Assembly (NCBI RefSeq): GCF_004216905.1
Contig: NZ_SGXJ01000001.1
Location: 868,001 to 932,000, forward strand
DNA: 64,000 nucleotides
Reading direction: 5' to 3'
From: Kribbella sp. VKM Ac-2569
Lineage (GTDB): Bacteria > Actinomycetota > Actinomycetes > Propionibacteriales > Kribbellaceae
Shown here piece after piece: positions 58,398-64,000 of the stretch. The notes under the pieces are model-generated. The model saw nothing but the letters and a program-made list of their open reading frames with translations, had not been told where the DNA came from and searched no databases. The position numbers and the translations under genes are program-made. Within the stretch, counting starts at the first letter, position 1, and each line of letters opens with the position of its first letter.

Positions 58398-59493
58398 ACA
58401 TGCGCTCGGCGTTGTGGAGGGACTCGGTCACGATGGGCTGGGAGTTGGCGATCACCTCCTGCTGGTACGTCACGAGGTCCTGGTCCGAGGTCAGTGCGCG
58501 CGTCAATCGCGCGGCGTCCCAGAGGGCCGTGTTGGCGCCGGCGCCAGCGGCTGGGGTCATCGGGTGTACGGCGTCGCCGAGCAGGGTCACGCGCAACGAG
58601 GACCACGACGGGACGGTGATGCAGGTCCGCAGCGTGATCGGGAAGGCCGCACCGGGCTCCCCCGCATCGACCAGCTCGCGGACCGTCGGATGCCAGTCGG
58701 CCACGGACCGCTCCACGACCGCCCACAGCTCGGCCGGGCTCATCGCGAACAGTTCCTCGTCCGACGCACCGAGCACCGCGTTCGTCCCGGTCAGCACCGC
58801 CATCAGATAGTCGCCGTACTCCGCCGGCGGCTCCCGGAACACCACTGGTGCGAACGCCGCGCCAAGACCGGCTCCGTCGCTCGCGAAGCAGAACCCGCGA
58901 AGGAAGGCTTCCGGCGCGGTCTCCCGGACGGCCGGAGTCAACGGCACCTTCCCGTAGATGCAGCGCACCCCGATGTCCAGCACGTCGAGCTCCGGCACCA
59001 GCTGACCCCGCACGCGCGAACCGACACCGTCCGCGCCGACCAGCACGTCGGCGACCGCGGAAGTGCCGTCCGCGAAGGCGATCTCGACCCCGTCGGGTGT
59101 CTCGACGTACGACGCGAACTGCTTGCCGAACTGCAGTACGTCGTCGAGCCCGGTCATCAACGCGCGGCGAAACGCATACCGATCCACCGAGGTCACGGCA
59201 TCCGGACCGGCCACCGGGTATACCTGCTCGAACTGCTGGTTCAGCTGGGCGTCGAAGCCCGCCACCAGGTCACCGGGCTGCGTCGCCGTGGCGATCACCC
59301 GACGCCGCACCGCGTCCGGAAGCATCGCGGCCAGCGCCTCTTCGCCGACCGGGCTGATGTGGATCCGGTAGCCCTGCTTGCGGTACTGCGGGGAGGGATC
59401 GCGCTCGAACACCGTGACGTCCACACCCGTCTTGAGCAACCCCTGCGCCAGCGCCAGCCCACCGATCCCGGCACCCATGATCGCGACCTTCAT
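58381..59493 (-). CDS. FAD-dependent monooxygenase (PHBH type)
   Basis: 370 aa from the ATG at 59493 (GGAG six bases upstream); a TTG at 59505 would add four residues. 'VAIMGAGIGGLALAQGLLKTG' is the FAD site, 'VLVGADGVGSRVRGQL' the DG motif and 'VTLLGDAVHPMTPAAGAGANTALWDAARL' the GD motif of class A flavoprotein monooxygenases. It hydroxylates an aromatic or polyketide-like substrate using NAD(P)H and oxygen. Divergent from the TetR gene at 59576, which probably represses it, with repeated operator-like sequences between. Confidence 0.88.
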   Translation of the reverse strand: MKVAIMGAGIGGLALAQGLLKTGVDVTVFERDPSPQYRKQGYRIHISPVGEEALAAMLPDAVRRRVIATATQPGDLVAGFDAQLNQQFEQVYPVAGPDAVTSVDRYAFRRALMTGLDDVLQFGKQFASYVETPDGVEIAFADGTSAVADVLVGADGVGSRVRGQLVPELDVLDIGVRCIYGKVPLTPAVRETAPEAFLRGFCFASDGAGLGAAFAPVVFREPPAEYGDYLMAVLTGTNAVLGASDEELFAMSPAELWAVVERSVADWHPTVRELVDAGEPGAAFPITLRTCITVPSWSSLRVTLLGDAVHPMTPAAGAGANTALWDAARLTRALTSDQDLVTYQQEVIANSQPIVTESLHNAERMFKVSV

Positions 59494-59506
59494 CTCCGAC
59501 TCCAAT

Positions 59507-59548
59507 CATCCGCTTGGCAAACCTTGTCATCCGTCTGGTTGATTAAGT
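59507..59548. promoter_or_regulatory. Putative TetR operator repeats
   Basis: TCATCCGCTTGG and TCATCCGTCTGG form an imperfect direct repeat, and AACC...GGTT frames the second copy, in the 82-bp gap between the FAD monooxygenase and TetR starts. Confidence 0.4.
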
Positions 59549-59575
59549 TAGCACGCCGGATGGAAGTCCGCTAGG

Positions 59576-60193
59576 ATGATTTCCGTGCGGAGATCACCGG
59601 ACCCTGAGCAGCGGCAACGCGACCCCGAGCGCAGCAAGCAGCAGTTGCTGGACGCGGCGGTGGTCGAGTTCGGCGCGCACGGGTTCAGCGGGGCGCGGGT
59701 GAGCGAGATCGCCGCCCGGGCAGGCGTCAACAAGCAACTGATCTCGTACTACTTCGGTGGCAAGGAGGGCCTGTACCGGGCGGTCGCCGAGCGCTGGCGG
59801 GCCGGCGAGCCGGAGCTCGCAGCGGACGCGGAGTCCCTCGGCGAGGTGGTCGGGGCGTATGCGAGTGCCGCGATCGCACAGCCGGACCTGCTCCGGCTGC
59901 TCGTCCGCGAGGCCGTCGAGCGGGACACCAGCAACCTGGATCGGGAGGGACAACGCGCCCGCTTCCGGGCGATGGTCGAGGACTTCAAGCGCCGTCAGGA
60001 CGAGGGTGAGCTCGCGCCCGACCTGGATCCGCGGCACACCGCACTCGCACTGTTCGGCCTCGCGGCCGCGCCGGTGGTGTTCCCACAGATCGCCCAGGCG
60101 CTGGGCCTGGACGCTGGGAGTGAGGAGTTCGCCGCCGAGTACGCCGACCAGACGGCGAAGCTCGTCTCACACCTCAAAACGGACGAGAGCTAG
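59576..60193 (+). CDS. TetR-family transcriptional repressor
   Basis: 205 aa. N-terminal 'LLDAAVVEFGAHGFSGARVSEIAARAGVNKQLISYYFGGKEGLYRAVA' is the TetR helix-turn-helix. The remainder is a ligand-binding helical domain. The ATG at 59576 or the GTG at 59585 could start it. It likely represses itself and the divergent FAD monooxygenase, responding to that enzyme's substrate. The stop shares CTAG with the dnaG stop. Confidence 0.92.
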   Translation: MISVRRSPDPEQRQRDPERSKQQLLDAAVVEFGAHGFSGARVSEIAARAGVNKQLISYYFGGKEGLYRAVAERWRAGEPELAADAESLGEVVGAYASAAIAQPDLLRLLVREAVERDTSNLDREGQRARFRAMVEDFKRRQDEGELAPDLDPRHTALALFGLAAAPVVFPQIAQALGLDAGSEEFAAEYADQTAKLVSHLKTDES

Positions 60194-62091
60194 ATCGCCC
60201 CGGAGATGGCGCGGTTGCGGAGTTCGGACTTGTAGGCCTCGAGCGCGATGAGTTCGCCGAACATCCGGTTGTACTCGTCCGCGCGCTCGATCGGGTTCGT
60301 CCGCTGCAGCTTCGACTTCAGGTCCTGGATGCGGCGCGCGCACGTCAGCTCCTGCAGCCGCGCCAGCAACGCGAGCGCATACGGCTCGTCGGGCTCCCGC
60401 CCCAACCGCAGCGGATCCACAGCCAGCGCACCGACCACCGCGGCCGCCGGGTCGTTCCCGATGGCATCCCGTACGGCGACCACCCAGGCCTCGCCGGGTG
60501 GCGCGGCGGACGGCCCGCCGATCTTCGCCATCGCGGCCCGGATCGCGCCGAGCCACGGATGCGTGAAGTCGTGGTCGTCGAGCTCGTCGAACGCGACCCC
60601 GACCAGCGCTGGATGCTGCATCGCGACCTTCAGCACGTCCCACTCGATCACGAACCGCTGATCCCGCGGCGACGGGATATCCACCCGCGGCCGGGCGGGC
60701 TCAACGGTCCCAACCGTCTGCTGCTTGACGTGCACCTGTCCCGAAGTCGAAGGCTGCCGAGACGCCGCTTTGTACACCTCGGATCGGACCTGGTCCTCGT
60801 CCATCCCCAGATGCCCGGCGAGCTCGCGCGTGAAGGCGTCCACCTTCGACCGGTCACGGATGCTGATCACCAGCCGCGCCGCATCCCGCAGCGCGTCGAT
60901 CCGGGTGTCGGCCCGGTCCAAGTCGTACTTCGACAGCACGTTCCCCAGCACGAACCGGTACAGCGGGACGCGCCGCCCGATCAGCTCGCGGACCGCGGCG
61001 TCCCCCTTCTGCAGCCGCAGGTCGCACGGGTCCAGCCCGTCCGGCTCGACCGCGACGTACGTCTGCGCGGCGAACGCCTGGTCGCCCTCGAAGGCCTTGA
61101 CCGCCGCGCGCTGACCGGCTGCGTCGCCATCGAAGGTGAAGATCACCTCGCCGCGGAACTGGTCGTGGTCGAGCAGGAGCTGCCGCAGCACCCGCGCGTG
61201 GTCGTCGCCGAACGACGTACCGCAGGTGGCGACCGCGGTCTGCACGCCCGCGAGATGACACGCCATCACGTCGGTGTAGCCCTCGACGACCACGGCCTGC
61301 CGGCCCTTCGCGATCTCCCGGCGGGCGAGGTCCACGCCGTACAGGACCTTGGACTTCTTGTAGATCGGCGTCTCGGGGGTGTTCAGGTACTTCGCTTCGA
61401 TCCGGTCGTCGTCGAACAGCCGGCGCGCGCCGAACCCGATCACGTCGGACGACGCGTCCCGGATCGGCCACATCAGCCGGCCGCGGAACCGGTCGTACAG
61501 CCCGCGCTGCCCGTCGGCGCACAGACCGGATGCGACCAGCTCGGCGTTCGTGAAGCCGCGGCCGCGGAGGTGGCTGGTGAGCGCCTCGCCGCCGCGCGGC
61601 GAGAACCCGACCCCGAAGTGCACCGCGGCGTCCTTGTCGAAGCCGCGCTTGTCCAGGAACTGCCGCCCGATCGAGGCCTCGGCCGCGCCGAACAGGTTGT
61701 CGACGTAGAACTCGGCCGCGACCTTGTGCGCCTCGACGAGCCGCGGCCGCTGGTTGCCCGGGCCGCGCTGCACCGGCGCTCCGGAGTCCTCGTACCGCAG
61801 CTGGATGCCGACCTTCGAGGCCAGCGTCTCGACCGCCTCGGAGAAGGTGATCTGGTCGACCTTCTGGATGAAGTCGATGACGTCGCCGCCCTCTTGGCAG
61901 CCGAAGCAGTAGAAGAAACCGCGGGACGGGGTGACGTTGAACGACGGCGACTTCTCGTCATGGAACGGGCAGAGGCCCTTCAGGTTGCCCCCGCCGGCGT
62001 TCTTCAAGGTCACGTACGAGCCGACGACGTCGTCGATCCGGGCGCGCTCGCGCACCAGCGCGATGTCCTCTTCCTTGATCCGGCCTGCCAC
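60190..62091 (-). CDS. dnaG: DNA primase
   Basis: 633 aa. The CHC2 zinc ribbon is Cys41, His44, Cys62 and Cys65 ('CPFHDEKSPSF' and 'YCFGCQEGG'). The Toprim catalytic core has 'VVVEGYTDVMA' (~267-277) and 'FTFDGDAAGQRAA'. The C-terminal ~200 residues bind the DnaB helicase. The enzyme makes RNA primers for replication. Essential gene; it marks this as chromosomal DNA. It starts 40 bp from the divergent propeller gene. Confidence 0.97.
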   Translation of the reverse strand: MAGRIKEEDIALVRERARIDDVVGSYVTLKNAGGGNLKGLCPFHDEKSPSFNVTPSRGFFYCFGCQEGGDVIDFIQKVDQITFSEAVETLASKVGIQLRYEDSGAPVQRGPGNQRPRLVEAHKVAAEFYVDNLFGAAEASIGRQFLDKRGFDKDAAVHFGVGFSPRGGEALTSHLRGRGFTNAELVASGLCADGQRGLYDRFRGRLMWPIRDASSDVIGFGARRLFDDDRIEAKYLNTPETPIYKKSKVLYGVDLARREIAKGRQAVVVEGYTDVMACHLAGVQTAVATCGTSFGDDHARVLRQLLLDHDQFRGEVIFTFDGDAAGQRAAVKAFEGDQAFAAQTYVAVEPDGLDPCDLRLQKGDAAVRELIGRRVPLYRFVLGNVLSKYDLDRADTRIDALRDAARLVISIRDRSKVDAFTRELAGHLGMDEDQVRSEVYKAASRQPSTSGQVHVKQQTVGTVEPARPRVDIPSPRDQRFVIEWDVLKVAMQHPALVGVAFDELDDHDFTHPWLGAIRAAMAKIGGPSAAPPGEAWVVAVRDAIGNDPAAAVVGALAVDPLRLGREPDEPYALALLARLQELTCARRIQDLKSKLQRTNPIERADEYNRMFGELIALEAYKSELRNRAISGAI

Positions 62092-62131
62092 CCCGCGAGT
62101 CTAGCCGGGCGGATCACGTAGGTTTGCGGGT

Positions 62132-62980
62132 ATGCCACGTACTCTTCGCCCAGGTCAGCGGTCCGAGCTGTACGTCGTCGACGTCGCGACCAACACCCAC
62201 CGGCTGGTGTTCAGCTCGGACGAGGTGCTGTTCGAGGCGCCGAACTGGCTCCCCGACGGCACTCTGGTTGTCAACGGCAACGGGCTGCTGTTCCGGGTGG
62301 CGGACGGACTCGAGGAGATCGAGCTCGGTGGCGTACCGGCGATCAACAACGACCACGTCGTGAGTCCGGACGGGCGGACGGTCTACGTGTCGGCGAACGA
62401 CGGCCACGTGTACGCCGTACCGATCGAAGGCGGACCCGGCCGCCGGGTGACGAACGATCGCGGACCGGGCTTCCATCACTACCTGCACGGCGTTTCGCCC
62501 GACGGTACGACGCTCGCGTACATCGGGCTGGAGTGGGTCGGCGAGCAGCGGATCACCAACGTGTGGACGATCCCGACCGCGGGCGGCGCCGACGTACCGG
62601 TGACCGATGACAAGTTCGCAGACGACGGGTCGGAGTTCAGCCCGGACGGGCGGTGGATCTACTTCAACTCCGAGCGGTCCGGGCATGCCCAGCTGTTCCG
62701 GGTCATGGTCGAGGGCAGTGCGATCGAGCAGCTGACGAGCGACGAGCGGGTCAACTGGTTCCCGCACCCGGCGCCGGACTGGTCGGCGGTCGCGTACGTC
62801 AGCTTCCCGCCCGGCACCGAGGGGCATCCGGCCGACATCGAGGACGTCCGCCTGCGCCTCCTGACGAACGACGGTGAGATCCGCGAACTGACGAGCCTGT
62901 TCGGCGGCCAGGGCACGATGAACGTGCCGAGCTGGTCGCCGGACAGCGCGTCGTTCGCCTACGTCACCTACCCGCTCTAG
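62132..62980 (+). CDS. TolB/PD40-type beta-propeller protein
   Basis: 282 aa, no signal peptide. Five or six repeats of the WD40-like PD40 kind ('VSPDGRTVYVSANDGHVYAVPI', 'VSPDGTTLAYIGLEW', 'FSPDGRWIYFNSERSGHAQLF') make up a beta-propeller. TolB-type propellers bind proteins or sugars; a cytoplasmic form like this has no known role. Divergent from dnaG; shares a CTAG with the stop of the reductase gene. Confidence 0.85.
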   Translation: MPRTLRPGQRSELYVVDVATNTHRLVFSSDEVLFEAPNWLPDGTLVVNGNGLLFRVADGLEEIELGGVPAINNDHVVSPDGRTVYVSANDGHVYAVPIEGGPGRRVTNDRGPGFHHYLHGVSPDGTTLAYIGLEWVGEQRITNVWTIPTAGGADVPVTDDKFADDGSEFSPDGRWIYFNSERSGHAQLFRVMVEGSAIEQLTSDERVNWFPHPAPDWSAVAYVSFPPGTEGHPADIEDVRLRLLTNDGEIRELTSLFGGQGTMNVPSWSPDSASFAYVTYPL

Positions 62981-64000
62981 ACCTCGGCGAGGTCGATCGA
63001 GGTGTCGGCCAGGCGGGCCGGGTCGACCTCCTTGCCGGAGCGGATGAGGCTCTGGACCGCGTCGATGGCGCCCCACGTGTTGACGTGCATGCCGGCCAGG
63101 ACGTGGTGGTCGTCGTCGAGCCAGAACGCCACGTAGGCCCCGGACTTCGGGTCGCCGCGGAGGACGACCTGGTACGACGTTCCGCGCGGGAGGTCCCCGG
63201 CGTACTCCATCCCGAGGTCGAACTGGTCGGTGAAGAAGAACGGGATCGCGTCGTGCGCCACGTCCTGCCCGAGCATCGCCTTCGCGGCCGAGGCGCCGGT
63301 GTCCTTCGCGTTCTGCCAGTGCTCGACTCGGACGAACCGCCCGAACAGCGGGTGGTCCCAGCGGACCACGTCACCGGCGGCGTACACGTCCGCGACCGAA
63401 GTCTGCAGGTCCGCACCCGCGACTATGCCCGAACCGTTCTCCCGTGTCGCGACCTCGATACCGGCCGCCTCGGCCAGCTCGGTGTTCGGCTGTACGCCGA
63501 CTCCGACCACCACCAGACCCGCCGGAATCACCTCACCGCCGTTCACGCGCACCCCGGTGACCTTGTCCGTCCCCTCGAACCCTTCCACCCCGGTCCCGAA
63601 CCGGAACTGAACCCCGTGCTGCCGGTGGAACTCCGCGAACAGCTCACCGATCTCTTCACCAAGTACGGCGGCCAGGGCAGTGGACTGCGGCTCGACGACC
63701 GTCACCTCGCACCCACGCTCGCGAGCAGCCGACGCCGCCTCGAGCCCGATCCATCCGGCGCCCACCACGACGACGCGCGGCTTCGCGGCGTACGCGTCGG
63801 TCAGCGCCTGCGCCTCCTCGGCCGTCCGCAGGTAGTGCACGCCCGGCAGATCTGCACCCGGTACGTCGAGCTTGCGGACGCGGCTGCCCGTCGCGATCAG
63901 GAGCTTGGCGTAGGACACCTGCGAGCCATCGTCGAGCGTGACCGAGTGCGCGGCCGGATCGAGCGCTGTGACCGTGGCACCGAGGCGCAGGTCGATGTTG
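62977..64000 (-). CDS. NAD(P)/FAD-dependent reductase of the ferredoxin/rubredoxin-reductase type (5' end outside window)
   Basis: 341 residues up to the stop; the N-terminal FAD-binding region lies beyond position 64000. 'LLIATGSRVRKLDVPGADLPGVHYLRTAEEAQAL' and the NAD(P) motif 'VVVVGAGWIGLEAASAARERG' are typical of BenD/ThcD-type ferredoxin reductases, as is 'DVYAAGDVVRWDHPLFGRFVRVEHWQNAKDTGASAAKAMLG'. It passes electrons from NAD(P)H to a small iron-sulfur protein, often for a P450 or oxygenase that is not in view. The last strand and a reductase C-terminal domain are complete. Confidence 0.9.
   Translation of the reverse strand, partial: NIDLRLGATVTALDPAAHSVTLDDGSQVSYAKLLIATGSRVRKLDVPGADLPGVHYLRTAEEAQALTDAYAAKPRVVVVGAGWIGLEAASAARERGCEVTVVEPQSTALAAVLGEEIGELFAEFHRQHGVQFRFGTGVEGFEGTDKVTGVRVNGGEVIPAGLVVVGVGVQPNTELAEAAGIEVATRENGSGIVAGADLQTSVADVYAAGDVVRWDHPLFGRFVRVEHWQNAKDTGASAAKAMLGQDVAHDAIPFFFTDQFDLGMEYAGDLPRGTSYQVVLRGDPKSGAYVAFWLDDDHHVLAGMHVNTWGAIDAVQSLIRSGKEVDPARLADTSIDLAEV

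Noticed and set aside
1..64000. Integrative element covering the T4SS operon
   Set aside because: No integrase, excisionase, relaxase or direct-repeat att pair was seen; the tRNAs in the window are 37 kb away from the operon and show no duplicated 3' ends.

Overview
The window is 64 kb of a high-GC actinomycete chromosome. The signs are strong G/C preference at third codon positions, PucR, HxlR and TetR regulators, DinB/mycothiol-type proteins, a Gram-positive type IV secretion (T4SS) operon without outer-membrane parts, and the housekeeping primase gene dnaG. The style resembles Propionibacteriales such as Kribbella, but that is an impression. About 59 protein genes, two tRNAs and several strong hairpins can be supported. 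I see no rRNA, CRISPR array, transposase or integrase.

Layout. 1-1707: the start of a secreted thermolysin-type protease and a winged-helix AlkZ-like protein. 1904-14147: one minus-strand, largely translationally coupled T4SS-like operon (small ORF, TcpC-like, VirB2-like, VirB3/TcpE-like, VirB4, VirB6-like, VirB8-like, peptidoglycan hydrolase, M48 protease, VirD4-like), with no relaxase or integrase in view. 14403-19450: aldo/keto reductase, thioredoxin, VOC protein, and a D-amino-acid dehydrogenase divergent from a PucR regulator. 19679-23950: a type III polyketide synthase cluster (PKS, ICMT-like methyltransferase, FAD reductase/hydroxylase, UbiA prenyltransferase) next to a LysR regulator. 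24075-30256: MFS transporter, bacterial lysyl-oxidase-like protein, secreted GH27 alpha-galactosidase, tandem DUF427 protein. 30272-32886: an SDR/HxlR operon divergent from an MDR oxidoreductase fused to a SnoaL domain. 33061-38849: SulP-carbonic anhydrase fusion, PAP2 phosphatase, MFS protein and a two-gene aconitase X. 38959-44729: S41 peptidase with a histone-H1-like tail, a broken secreted-protein gene carrying a palindromic insertion, M50 protease, DUF5995 protein, aldo/keto reductase.

44780-51461: DinB protein, lipoprotein, exonuclease III with a uracil-DNA-glycosylase-like protein, amidohydrolase, group-2-like sigma factor, small conserved protein. 51556-53472: tRNA-Asn and tRNA-CAU with small secreted and membrane proteins between them. 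53587-64000: third aldo/keto reductase, YggT, subtilase, DinB plus phosphotransferase pair, FAD monooxygenase divergent from a TetR regulator, dnaG, a beta-propeller protein and an incomplete ferredoxin-reductase-like gene.

The most unusual items are the relaxase-less T4SS operon with its embedded M48 protease, the H1-tailed S41 peptidase, the MDR-SnoaL fusion that keeps an internal ribosome binding site, the PKS-UbiA cluster whose divergent start codons are 18 bp apart, and the fold-back-like insertion that breaks a secreted-protein gene. All statements come from reading the sequence; no search or alignment was run.
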